Part shown: positions 29,349 through 37,003 of the stretch, one piece after another
How positions within the stretch are numbered: position 1 is the first letter of the stretch
Layout: the number at the start of each line of letters is the position of its first letter
Origin: Kangiella aquimarina DSM 16071
GTDB lineage: Bacteria; Pseudomonadota; Gammaproteobacteria; Enterobacterales; Kangiellaceae
Assembly: GCF_000374105.1 (NCBI RefSeq)
Contig: NZ_KB893651.1
Span: forward strand, 397,838 to 461,837
DNA: 64,000 nucleotides
Reading direction: 5' to 3'
Translations under genes and position numbers: made by a program
Notes under the pieces: model-generated
The model's database searches: none
Seen by the model: only the letters and a program-made list of their open reading frames with translations
What the model was told of the DNA's origin: nothing

Positions 29349-29370
29349 TCTTCCAACGATTAATTTTGAA

Positions 29371-29384
29371 CGAGCGAGAGCTCG
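29371..29384 (+). promoter_or_regulatory. GNRA-capped hairpin before the rplS ribosome binding site
   Basis: CGAGC (29371-29375) and GCTCG (29380-29384) form a perfect stem capped by GAGA, a GNRA tetraloop. The rplS ribosome binding site GAGGAG begins four bases later. A small RNA structure with this cap directly before an L19 gene could serve control by the protein; this is inference. Confidence 0.4.
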
Positions 29385-29402
29385 AATGAGGAGCACACAG
29401 CC

Positions 29403-29759
29403 ATGAGTAACATCATCCAGCAATTAGAAGCTGAGCAAATGACTAAAGAAGTACCAACATTTGGTGCCGGTGATACTGTTATTGTTCAGGTTAAAGTTAA
29501 AGAAGGTAACCGTGAGCGTTTACAGGCTTTTGAAGGCGTTGTAATTGCAAAGCGTAACCGCGGTCTTAATTCTGCATTCACAGTGCGTAAGATTTCTTCA
29601 GGTGTAGGCGTTGAGCGTACATTCCAAACTTACAGCCCATTGATTGACAGCATTGAAGTTAAACGTCGTGGTGATGTTCGTAAAGCGAAAATCTACTACT
29701 TGCGTGAGCGTTCAGGTAAATCTGCACGTATTAAAGAAAAATTGGATATTAAAAAGTAA
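29403..29759 (+). CDS. rplS: 50S ribosomal protein L19
   Basis: 118 residues, clear L19: [43 protein letters not shown] and [14 protein letters not shown]19 sits at the 30S-50S interface. Last gene of the rpsP operon; a GAGGAG ribosome binding site precedes the ATG and a strong terminator follows at once. Confidence 0.97.
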   Translation: MSNIIQQLEAEQMTKEVPTFGAGDTVIVQVKVKEGNRERLQAFEGVVIAKRNRGLNSAFTVRKISSGVGVERTFQTYSPLIDSIEVKRRGDVRKAKIYYLRERSGKSARIKEKLDIKK

Positions 29760-29774
29760 TATCGATTTCTCGAT

Positions 29775-29805
29775 AAAAAAGCAGCCTATGTGGCTGCTTT
29801 TTTTA
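29775..29805 (+). terminator. Intrinsic terminator of the rpsP operon
   Basis: GCAGCC (29781-29786) pairs with GGCTGC (29792-29797), with A6 before and T8 after; loop TATGT. Confidence 0.92.
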
Positions 29806-29863
29806 TGGCTGAAACTTTCTATTCTGGTACAGTTAAAGAACAAAATAATGTGATAACGGCACT

Positions 29864-30751
29864 ATGAGCGAATCTATAATAGAACAGTTTTGCGATCAGA
29901 TCTGGATGGAGCAGGGTCTATCTGATGCAACATTGTCCAGTTATCGTAGTGATCTTAAATTATTTAACCAATGGTTACAGAAACAGGGCAAAACTTTAAC
30001 TAACTCTGGCGCCTCGGATATTCAACAATATCTTGCTGAACGGTATAGCAAGCAATATAGCAGTCGCTCGACAGCTCGGTTTTTATCTTCTGCACGTAAA
30101 TTTTACCGTTATTTGCTACAGTCTAATCACATTAAAGTGGATCCCACCCAACAGATTGAAAGCCCTAAAATACAACCCCCCGTACCAAAGTCACTGAGTG
30201 AGGATGAGGTTGATAGTTTGCTCAGTCAGCCTGATCTTGATACAGCTCTTGGTTTACGTGACAAAGCTATGTTGGAATTACTCTATAGCAGTGGTTTAAG
30301 GATAACCGAACTTATTTCTGTTGAAATGAATCAAATAGGATTTCAGCAGGGTGTGATGCGAGTGATTGGCAAGGGCAATAAAGAGCGTATCGTACCTATA
30401 GGTGAGGAAGCATTGCAGGCGATAGCACACTACATACGATACGGGCGGGCCGAATTATCCAAAGAAAAAGTAACTGACTGGTTATTTTTAAGTACAAGGG
30501 GTCAGCGAATGACCCGCCAGACCTTTTGGCATCGGATAAAGTTTTATGCCAAAACTGCAGGAATTCGAAAACACCTGTCGCCCCATACCTTGCGCCATGC
30601 TTTTGCTACGCACCTACTCAACCATGGTGCTGACTTAAGAACCTTGCAGATGCTGCTTGGTCATAGTGACTTATCTACCACGCAGATCTACACCTATGTT
30701 GCTAAAGAACGTCTCAAACAACTACATAGCCAACACCATCCCCGAGGATAG
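29864..30751 (+). CDS. xerD: Site-specific tyrosine recombinase XerD
   Basis: A 295-residue chromosome-dimer recombinase acting at dif with XerC and FtsK. The SAM-like N-terminal DNA-binding domain covers about 1-95. The catalytic domain has Arg146 (SGLRITEL), Lys170, His241 and Arg244 (HTLRHAFATHLLNHG), His267 (LGHSDLSTTQ) and nucleophile Tyr276 (IYTYV). Gene neighbourhood (xerD then dsbC and recJ) matches the E. coli xerD-dsbC-recJ order, which supports XerD over XerC. Confidence 0.95.
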   Translation: MSESIIEQFCDQIWMEQGLSDATLSSYRSDLKLFNQWLQKQGKTLTNSGASDIQQYLAERYSKQYSSRSTARFLSSARKFYRYLLQSNHIKVDPTQQIESPKIQPPVPKSLSEDEVDSLLSQPDLDTALGLRDKAMLELLYSSGLRITELISVEMNQIGFQQGVMRVIGKGNKERIVPIGEEALQAIAHYIRYGRAELSKEKVTDWLFLSTRGQRMTRQTFWHRIKFYAKTAGIRKHLSPHTLRHAFATHLLNHGADLRTLQMLLGHSDLSTTQIYTYVAKERLKQLHSQHHPRG

Positions 30752-30771
30752 TCAGGTTATCATTTTAGGGT

Positions 30772-30786
30772 GTAAAAGTTTGTAAA
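30772..30786 (+). promoter_or_regulatory. CpxR-type box upstream of dsbC
   Basis: GTAAA-AGTTT-GTAAA is an exact match to the CpxR consensus GTAAA-N5-GTAAA. It lies in the dsbC 5' region, and periplasmic folding genes such as dsbA are classical Cpx targets. Confidence 0.6.
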
Positions 30787-30799
30787 TCGGCTTAATTCC

Positions 30800-30821
30800 T
30801 TGTCTTCGGCTCGCTAGAATG
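30800..30821 (+). promoter_or_regulatory. Promoter-like element shared by dsbC and mscS
   Basis: TTGTCTT-N5-CGCTAGAATG. The TAGAAT inside it could be a -10 box (4/6 -35 not present). The same words with the same 5-base gap occur upstream of mscS at 34520. Confidence 0.4.
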
Positions 30822-30896
30822 AAAAAACTAATGGTGCGCTCGCAATCTTTGGGTGAACCTTCTTAATATTAATTGACGCCTTGGAGTTCTTATTCA

Positions 30897-31655
30897 ATGA
30901 AAAAGCTGTTTGTTCTTTTAATCGTTAGCTTTTGTATGCCACTTGCTACTGCAGCCACTAAAGCTCTCAGCGAAGAGGAAATCATAGCTATGCTTGAGGC
31001 TCGCTTCCCAGGAGCGGTTATCGAGCATGTGTCTCCATCTGAAGTTGATTCCCTCTATTCTTTCGTATTGCAAGGCGATCTCTATTACATCTCCAATGAT
31101 GGTAAGTATTTGATTGATGGCAAGATGCTCGATATTTCTGAAGAAAAAATTCGTAATATCTCCATGGAACGCATGAGTCAGATTGATCAGATGAAATCAC
31201 CAATGCGCAAGCGAGAAATGGCCAAAGTTAAAGATCAAGATATGGTCATATTCAAATCACCTAATGAAGAGCATGTTATAAGTGTTTTTACGGATATTGA
31301 TTGTGGTTACTGCCAGAAAATGCATCGTGAGCGCGAAGATTATTTAAGTCGAGGCATTACTATCCAATACCTGGCATTTCCCAGAGCAGGTTTAAATTCT
31401 TCCTCTGCTGACAAGCTAAAAGGTATTTGGTGTGCAAAAGATCAGCAGACAGCTATGACGGAAGCCAAAATTGAACGCAAGTATCGAGAAGGCAATTGTC
31501 AAACGCCATTTGCAGAGCAAATGAGTCTGGTTCGTAAATTCGGTATCCGCGGAACCCCAGGGATTATTCTGGAAAATGGTGACTTAATTGGTGGTTATTT
31601 GCCAGCTGAGATTATGCGTCAACGTCTCGACCAGCTAAAGAAAGAGCAAAAATAA
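30897..31655 (+). CDS. dsbC: Periplasmic disulfide isomerase DsbC
   Basis: A 252-residue protein that reshuffles wrong disulfide bonds in the periplasm and is kept reduced by DsbD. A signal peptide (residues 1-20, ending in ATAA) is followed by the N-terminal dimerisation domain (about 22-85) and a thioredoxin fold with active-site Cys136-Gly-Tyr-Cys139 and the cis-proline loop RGTPGIIL. I start at the ATG that begins the signal peptide; the longer frame begins at a TTG eight codons upstream. A CpxR-type box is in the promoter region. It lies between xerD and recJ, although a DUF498 gene on the other strand intervenes. Confidence 0.94.
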   Translation: MKKLFVLLIVSFCMPLATAATKALSEEEIIAMLEARFPGAVIEHVSPSEVDSLYSFVLQGDLYYISNDGKYLIDGKMLDISEEKIRNISMERMSQIDQMKSPMRKREMAKVKDQDMVIFKSPNEEHVISVFTDIDCGYCQKMHREREDYLSRGITIQYLAFPRAGLNSSSADKLKGIWCAKDQQTAMTEAKIERKYREGNCQTPFAEQMSLVRKFGIRGTPGIILENGDLIGGYLPAEIMRQRLDQLKKEQK

Positions 31656-31684
31656 GTTAGCTCGAAACCTGCTGAAAGCCTACT

Positions 31685-31721
31685 AAAAGCCTGCATTGTT
31701 CTTGATAAAGCAGGCTTTTTT
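31685..31721 (+). terminator. Intrinsic terminator after dsbC
   Basis: AAAAGCCTGC (31685-31694) and GCAGGCTTTT (31710-31719) form a perfect 10-bp stem followed by more T residues. Confidence 0.88.
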
Positions 31722-31752
31722 CATTATAGGGGAGCGTTTTATATTTAATGTC

Positions 31753-32121
31753 TTAGGGGTAGAGCAGAGCCAGTACATTCCTGCCATCACTTGCCAGAAT
31801 AGTATAGGTGCGGCAGGCAGCATCGGTTGCCATTACTTCGAGCGGTGTTCCCATCATCTGAGCTACTTCCAGTAAATCCCAGGAAGGAAAGTCCTGTTTT
31901 GCCCCTGTCCCAAGAATAACGACTTCGTAACTTGCAATATCAAGCTCAGTCAAAGTTTGCTTATCCAGCTTTGAGACATTATCTGGCAAAACGTTGGCCT
32001 GTATGTGCTCAAGGTCAAGAACAATTGGGACCTGATATGTCGCATCATTAATGATAATAGAACCATTGCGATAGGATCGTATGGTGTAGCGGCCACTGGT
32101 CTTGTCCTGCGAAAAATCCAT
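31753..32121 (-). CDS. Mth938-like (DUF498) domain protein
   Basis: A 122-residue single-domain protein of the MTH938/NDUFAF3 family. The family pattern is clear: IRSYRNGSIIINDATY near residue 14, the VVILGTGAKQDFP loop around residue 68, and MATDAACRTYTILASDGRNV at the end. The mitochondrial relative NDUFAF3 assists complex I assembly; the bacterial role is not established. It is a single minus-strand gene between dsbC and recJ with no close partner. Confidence 0.88.
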   Translation of the reverse strand: MDFSQDKTSGRYTIRSYRNGSIIINDATYQVPIVLDLEHIQANVLPDNVSKLDKQTLTELDIASYEVVILGTGAKQDFPSWDLLEVAQMMGTPLEVMATDAACRTYTILASDGRNVLALLYP

Positions 32122-32213
32122 AGGTGGTTTTAATCAGTTGTGATGTGTCTCTATAATAGCAACTCATTGAATGCCTGATCAAAGCGTCAATTTCTCAACA
32201 ACTAATAATTAAT

Positions 32214-33941
32214 ATGCAGAAACTCATTCGACAACGCCAGCTCAACCAAGAAGTTCAGCCTCTAACTGCCAGTCCGGTTCTCAATCGGATATACGCCTCT
32301 CGCGGTGTTGAAGATCCTGATGAGCTGGATTACAGCCTAACGAAACTTTTGCCATACCATCAATTGAAAGGAATTGAAGCCGCGGTGAACCTTTTGTTTG
32401 AGGCTATTCATCAGCAAAGGCGCATTTTGATAGTCGGCGATTTCGATGCAGATGGCGCGACCAGCAGCGCTTTGACGAAACTGGTTTTAACCAGTTTTGG
32501 TGCGAAGCATGTGGATTTTCTGGTACCAAATAGATTTGAGTTTGGTTATGGCTTGTCCCCTGAGTTAGTTGAAGTTGCCAAAGAGTCACGACCAGATTTA
32601 ATAATAACTGTAGATAATGGCATTTCTAGTATAGCTGGAGTCAAAGCAGCTAGAGAACATGGAATCAAGGTATTGGTTACTGACCATCATTTAGCAGGTG
32701 AAGAATTGCCAGAAGCGGATGCGATTGTGAATCCGAACCAGCCAGGCGATGCGTTCCCCAGTAAAAACTTGGCAGGTGTTGGTGTAGTCTTTTATGTGTT
32801 ATTGGCGCTGAGAGCTCGATTAAGAGAAGAAAACTGGTTCGAAAGTCAGTCCTTAGAGGAGCCAAATTTAGCGCACTATCTGGATATCGTTGCATTAGGA
32901 ACTGTTGCAGATGTGGTACCTCTTGATGCTAATAATCGGCTTCTGGTTCATAACGGATTGCGTCTGATAAGAGCTGGCCGCAGTCGTCCTGGTATTAATG
33001 CATTATTGCAGTTAGCTAAACGTCAGCTGGCAAAAGTTACCGCCATGGATCTGGGCTTCGCAGTCGGCCCGCGCCTGAATGCTGCTGGTCGATTGGATGA
33101 TATGGCCATTGGCATTGAGTGCCTCTTGGCTGAGGATAAAGCTCAAGCGACTGAACTTGCAGAGATTCTACATAGTCTTAACAGTGACAGGCAGCAGGTT
33201 GAGCAGGAGATGCAGGATGAGGCTCTATCAAAGCTAGATGACATTGATTGGCAGAGTGGAGAGTTTGCTCATTCAATTTGTTTATACGAGCCACACTGGC
33301 ATCAGGGAGTAGTCGGTCTGTTGGCTTCGCGGATTAAGGAGAGAGTGAACAAGCCCTGTATTGTTTTTGCCAATGCTGATGATAACAGCGTGAAAGGTTC
33401 GGCTCGATCGGTTAAGGAAGTGCACATAAGAGATGCTCTAGCATTGGTGGATAGCCGTCATCCGCAGTTGATAGAAAAGTTTGGTGGACACGCCATGGCT
33501 GCAGGTTTGTCGCTGGCTCTAGAAAATTTAGAGCCGTTTCAGAATGCGTTTGAGCAAGCGGTTACCGACCTGTTAAAAGGTAAGCCTATTGAGGACGTTA
33601 TAGAGACTGATGGCGAGCTGAACCCTGATGAGTTGACACTGGACACTGCAATGGAGCTTAGCTTTGCTGGTCCTTTTGGACAGGGGTTTCCGGAACCAGC
33701 TTTTGACGGTGAGTTTGAAGTTTTGAATCACAGGATTGTCGGTGAGAACCATTTAAAGTTAACCTTGAGAAGCCCAGAGCAAGATCATGCGCTGCAGGCT
33801 ATAGCCTTTAGAATAGATGTGGAGGAGTGGTTATCGCAGCCTGCCAGCAAGATTCGGGCAGTCTATAAACCGGATATCAATGATTATTATAATGTGCCAG
33901 AGTTACAGCTACTGATTCAGTATTTTGAACGTCTGGCTTAA
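32214..33941 (+). CDS. recJ: Single-strand-specific 5'-3' exonuclease RecJ
   Basis: A 575-residue DHH-superfamily nuclease that degrades ssDNA from 5' ends in recombination and mismatch repair. Metal motifs are DFDADGATSSAL (about residue 80), ITVDNGISS, the eponymous VTDHH, and VALGTVADVVPL. The DHHA1 domain has the GGHAMAAGLS signature, and a C-terminal OB-fold follows. The start (MQKLIRQRQL) is plausible and length is normal for RecJ. Confidence 0.95.
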   Translation: MQKLIRQRQLNQEVQPLTASPVLNRIYASRGVEDPDELDYSLTKLLPYHQLKGIEAAVNLLFEAIHQQRRILIVGDFDADGATSSALTKLVLTSFGAKHVDFLVPNRFEFGYGLSPELVEVAKESRPDLIITVDNGISSIAGVKAAREHGIKVLVTDHHLAGEELPEADAIVNPNQPGDAFPSKNLAGVGVVFYVLLALRARLREENWFESQSLEEPNLAHYLDIVALGTVADVVPLDANNRLLVHNGLRLIRAGRSRPGINALLQLAKRQLAKVTAMDLGFAVGPRLNAAGRLDDMAIGIECLLAEDKAQATELAEILHSLNSDRQQVEQEMQDEALSKLDDIDWQSGEFAHSICLYEPHWHQGVVGLLASRIKERVNKPCIVFANADDNSVKGSARSVKEVHIRDALALVDSRHPQLIEKFGGHAMAAGLSLALENLEPFQNAFEQAVTDLLKGKPIEDVIETDGELNPDELTLDTAMELSFAGPFGQGFPEPAFDGEFEVLNHRIVGENHLKLTLRSPEQDHALQAIAFRIDVEEWLSQPASKIRAVYKPDINDYYNVPELQLLIQYFERLA

Positions 33942-33970
33942 GTAGAAATTAAGCCAGACAGCTTCGGGGA

Positions 33971-34390
33971 TTACGACTGGCGCTCAGGGATAGCGGCATC
34001 ACAGGCTTCAGGATCGCCTGTCCAGTTAGTTGTTACTACACGTCCCTCCTGGTTATATCCAACCTGTACTCGACAATGAACTTCTTCACGACCACCAAAT
34101 AAGGTTGTGCCTATGCTACCGAAAAAGTTACCACCAAATCCGCCAACTCCTACACGCATAGATGGCTTGTTTTTGATATCGCGGGTATTCCATTCAGCGT
34201 AGGTCAGGTCATTAACCTGTTGCTCTCCAGTTGGCAGACCCCAGGTCTGAATTAAGGTTTCAATTTCTGCACCTTGCCAGGCAGTAAGTTTGCTATCGAT
34301 TTCAGCTGGTTGAGATGTACTACAACCTGATAATGATCCGCTTAGGATGAGGCCGATGACGCTAAGCTTTATAAAGGATTTTGTGACCAT
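33971..34390 (-). CDS. Small predicted lipoprotein
   Basis: 139 residues with a type II signal peptide and lipobox LSGC (Cys23). The mature part resembles SmpA/OmlA-like small lipoproteins in having a WGLPTGEQQ-like segment (as in the 'LG.P' turns) followed by a beta-rich core, including YAEWNTRD and VQVGYNQEGRVVTTNWTGDPEAC. A Gly/Phe-rich stretch (VGVGGFGGNFFGSIGTTLFGG) lies in the middle. The function is unknown; membrane anchoring is inferred. It is convergent with recJ and divergent from mscS. Confidence 0.7.
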   Translation of the reverse strand: MVTKSFIKLSVIGLILSGSLSGCSTSQPAEIDSKLTAWQGAEIETLIQTWGLPTGEQQVNDLTYAEWNTRDIKNKPSMRVGVGGFGGNFFGSIGTTLFGGREEVHCRVQVGYNQEGRVVTTNWTGDPEACDAAIPERQS

Positions 34391-34519
34391 GACAGCTTCC
34401 TGTTTCTGCTCTTAATAAATAAGAGTGTTGCAAAAGTTTCGGCAACTTGCCAGTAATTGCTGTTAATTAAGCCATATATCGTGACACTTTTGTAAATTTT
34501 ATTGAGCAAATTCGCAACT

Positions 34520-34541
34520 TTGTCTTTCCTCCGCTAGAATG
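34520..34541 (+). promoter_or_regulatory. Promoter-like element of mscS
   Basis: TTGTCTT-N5-CGCTAGAATG, identical in both words and in spacing to the element before dsbC. A GTAAAT word lies upstream (34492-34497), ten bases further away than at dsbC. TTCGCA (34511-34516) and TAGAAT (34535-34540) could also be read as a -35/-10 pair with an 18-base spacer. Confidence 0.4.
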
Positions 34542-34581
34542 GCTGGCAGAAATTTACGATATTAAAAACAAGAGGATAGCT

Positions 34582-35421
34582 ATGAAATTACCTGTTGATA
34601 CCGCTGAAATAACTAGCTTTGCCGAAAGTAGTTGGCAAGTGATGATGGATTATGCGCCTAAAGTGATTTCTGCACTTGTGGTTCTGCTCGTTGGTTTGAT
34701 CATTATTCGAATGATTGTGAATGGCGTTCGCAAAGCTTTTGAAAAGAAAAAGTTTGATGTCACATTGCAGCGTTTCCTGGTAAGCATGATCGGTATTTTG
34801 CTGAAAGCAGCATTAGCCATCACTGTTATTGGCATGCTTGGAATTCAGATGACGACCTTTGTTGCCATGTTGGGTGCTGCTGGTTTGGCTATCGGTTTGG
34901 CGCTATCTGGGACATTACAAAACTTCGCAGGAGGGGTCATTCTGCTGATACTACGTCCTTACAGAGTAGGGGACTTTGTTGAAATGCAGGGTCACTCTGG
35001 AACCGTTAAAGAGATTCAGATTTTCAATACTATTTTAACCACCCCAGACAACAAAACTATTATCATTCCTAACTCGCCAATTTCTACAGGCTCAATGATT
35101 AATTACAGCACTCAGCCTAAGCGTCGTGTCGACTTCACCATTGGTATTGGTTATGACGATGATATTGATAAGGCTCGTGATGTTATTTTGGGTGTGATCA
35201 ACAAAGATGAGCGTGTTCATAAAGATCCTGAGCCATTTATCGCTGTATCAGCACTGGCAGATAGTTCTGTGAATTTCGTGCTTCGGGTCTGGGCAGATAG
35301 TGCTGATTACTGGGGAGTGTATTTCGAGAACCTGGAAGCCATTAAAAAGGCGCTGGATGAGAACAATATCAGTATTCCTTATCCACAAAGAGATGTGCAT
35401 TTGCATACTGTTGAAAAATAA
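34582..35421 (+). CDS. mscS: Small-conductance mechanosensitive channel
   Basis: A 279-residue inner membrane channel that releases osmolytes on sudden osmotic downshift. Three transmembrane helices lie at about 28-50, 65-90 and 95-118; the pore helix has the MscS glycine/alanine pattern (MLGAAGLAIGLALSGTLQNFAGG). The cytoplasmic vestibule follows, with FLxRPYxVGDF-like LLILRPYRVGDFVE and IPNSPISTG. Length equals E. coli MscS. AGAGGATAGCT precedes the ATG. The product and DsbC are both envelope-stress related, and the two genes share a promoter-like element. Confidence 0.95.
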   Translation: MKLPVDTAEITSFAESSWQVMMDYAPKVISALVVLLVGLIIIRMIVNGVRKAFEKKKFDVTLQRFLVSMIGILLKAALAITVIGMLGIQMTTFVAMLGAAGLAIGLALSGTLQNFAGGVILLILRPYRVGDFVEMQGHSGTVKEIQIFNTILTTPDNKTIIIPNSPISTGSMINYSTQPKRRVDFTIGIGYDDDIDKARDVILGVINKDERVHKDPEPFIAVSALADSSVNFVLRVWADSADYWGVYFENLEAIKKALDENNISIPYPQRDVHLHTVEK

Positions 35422-35441
35422 ACCATTTTTAATGGTTAATG

Positions 35442-35466
35442 AAGGCACCTCAAGGTGCCTTTTTTT
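35442..35466 (+). terminator. Intrinsic terminator after mscS
   Basis: AAGGCACC (35442-35449) pairs with GGTGCCTT (35454-35461) with a TCAA loop and a T-run. Confidence 0.9.
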
Positions 35467-35594
35467 ATACATGAGGAAAATTCACAGGTAAAAGGTAGTG
35501 CCAATAAAGGCTAGAAACTGTACAATTACCGTCCAAATTTTAGCAGGTAAGGCTGTTGGGTCTTACTAATATCAGTATTACGAGTCAGGTGGTT

Positions 35595-36938
35595 ATGCAG
35601 GTACATTTGAGTGCGCTAGGGTGTCGATTGAATGAGGCGGAGCTTCAGAACTGGGCAAATTCGTTCCAGCGTTTAGGCCTGTCCCTGACTTCGGAGGCTG
35701 ATGCTGCGGATTTAATTGTACTGAATACTTGTGCGGTAACTGCGGAAGCGGCCAGAAAATCGCGCCAGACAGTTCGTCGCTTTCATCGTGCCAACCCACA
35801 GGCCCGCAAGGTTGTTACAGGTTGCTATGCATCATTGGAGCCAGAGGAAGTTGCTCAGATTATGGGTGTTGACCTGGTGGTGGCCAATGAAGATAAAGAT
35901 ATTCTAGTCGAGAAAGCAAAGCAGTTGCTTGAGATTCCGGCAATGCCAGAATTCGCCACTGAACCAGGAGAAAGTGCTTTATTTGCCCGTAATCGTGAGC
36001 GGGCCTTTATCAAAATTCAGGATGGCTGCCGTTATCGCTGTACCTACTGTATTGTCACTGTGGCGCGTGGTGAAGAGAAAAGCCGTACGATTCAGGACCT
36101 GATTGATGAAATTAACCAGTTGCATGCAGAAGGGGTACAGGAAATAGTTTTAGCTGGCGTGCATGTGGGTGGCTATGGTTCAGACATTGATAGCAGCTTG
36201 TATGAATTAGTGGAAACAATATTGGCGGAAACCGAAATGCCAAGAATACGTTTCGCATCCGTCGAGCCGTGGGATCTGGGCGAAAACTTCTTTGAGCTGT
36301 TTGCTAATCCTCGATTGATGCCGCATATGCATCTTCCCATCCAAAGTGGTGCCGATACCGTATTAAGGCGTATGTCACGTCGCTGTAAAACATCATCTTT
36401 TAGCGAGCTGGTCCGTCAGGCAAGAACACAGGTTCCAGGTTTTAATGTAACCACCGATGTGATTGTTGGCTTCCCGGGTGAGACCGACGAAGAGTTCGAA
36501 CAAACCATGCAATACATTGAAGCGGTTGGCTTCGGACATATTCATATCTTTACTTATTCAGACCGTGAAGGCACCAAGGCCGCGCGTCTACCTGGCAAAA
36601 TTAGTAAAGACGTTAAAAAGGAACGAAGCCATCGTTTACATGAGTTGGCGGCAAAATTGAAGGCCAAGGAGTTGGAGCAGCAGGTGGGTATGACAGTGCC
36701 AGTGTTGTGGGAAAGCTCTAATCAGTATACCGAAGATGGTAATCAGCGCTATTTTGGCTACACACCCAACTACCATAAAGTTGCGGTTGAAATTCCATCA
36801 AACCTCAGCCCTGAGCGATTGATTTTGAACACCCGAATTAATGGTGTCGATGCTGAAAATGGTTTCTTGAATGGAGTAATAATTGACGAGGTTCCACAAA
36901 GAGAGTCTCCAGTTATTGATGTGAAAACTATCGCTTAA
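35595..36938 (+). CDS. mtaB: tRNA t6A37 methylthiotransferase
   Basis: A radical-SAM methylthiotransferase of the MtaB family (447 residues from this start). It installs ms2 on t6A37 of tRNAs using two [4Fe-4S] clusters. The N-terminal MTTase domain has Cys in ALGCRLNE, NTCAVT and GCYASL; the radical-SAM motif is CRYRCTYC in the DGCRYRCTYCIVTVARG stretch, with a C-terminal TRAM-like region. The Cys-x3-Cys-x2-Cys and the RG following identify MtaB/MiaB-type enzymes; ALGCRLNEAE favours MtaB. The longest frame starts at TTG 35556, but this ATG has AGG five bases upstream. Confidence 0.85.
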   Translation: MQVHLSALGCRLNEAELQNWANSFQRLGLSLTSEADAADLIVLNTCAVTAEAARKSRQTVRRFHRANPQARKVVTGCYASLEPEEVAQIMGVDLVVANEDKDILVEKAKQLLEIPAMPEFATEPGESALFARNRERAFIKIQDGCRYRCTYCIVTVARGEEKSRTIQDLIDEINQLHAEGVQEIVLAGVHVGGYGSDIDSSLYELVETILAETEMPRIRFASVEPWDLGENFFELFANPRLMPHMHLPIQSGADTVLRRMSRRCKTSSFSELVRQARTQVPGFNVTTDVIVGFPGETDEEFEQTMQYIEAVGFGHIHIFTYSDREGTKAARLPGKISKDVKKERSHRLHELAAKLKAKELEQQVGMTVPVLWESSNQYTEDGNQRYFGYTPNYHKVAVEIPSNLSPERLILNTRINGVDAENGFLNGVIIDEVPQRESPVIDVKTIA

Positions 36939-36957
36939 TACTTTTCGAGAATATATA

Positions 36958-36984
36958 AAAAGGGGCTAATGCAGCCCCTTTTTT
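36958..36984. terminator. Bidirectional intrinsic terminator between mtaB and barA
   Basis: AAAAGGGGCT (36958-36967) and AGCCCCTTTT (36973-36982) form a 10-bp stem with AATGC loop. It is A-rich on the left and T-rich on the right, so it serves both convergent genes. Confidence 0.88.
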
Positions 36985-37003
36985 AATTGTTATTTCGAAC
37001 AGC

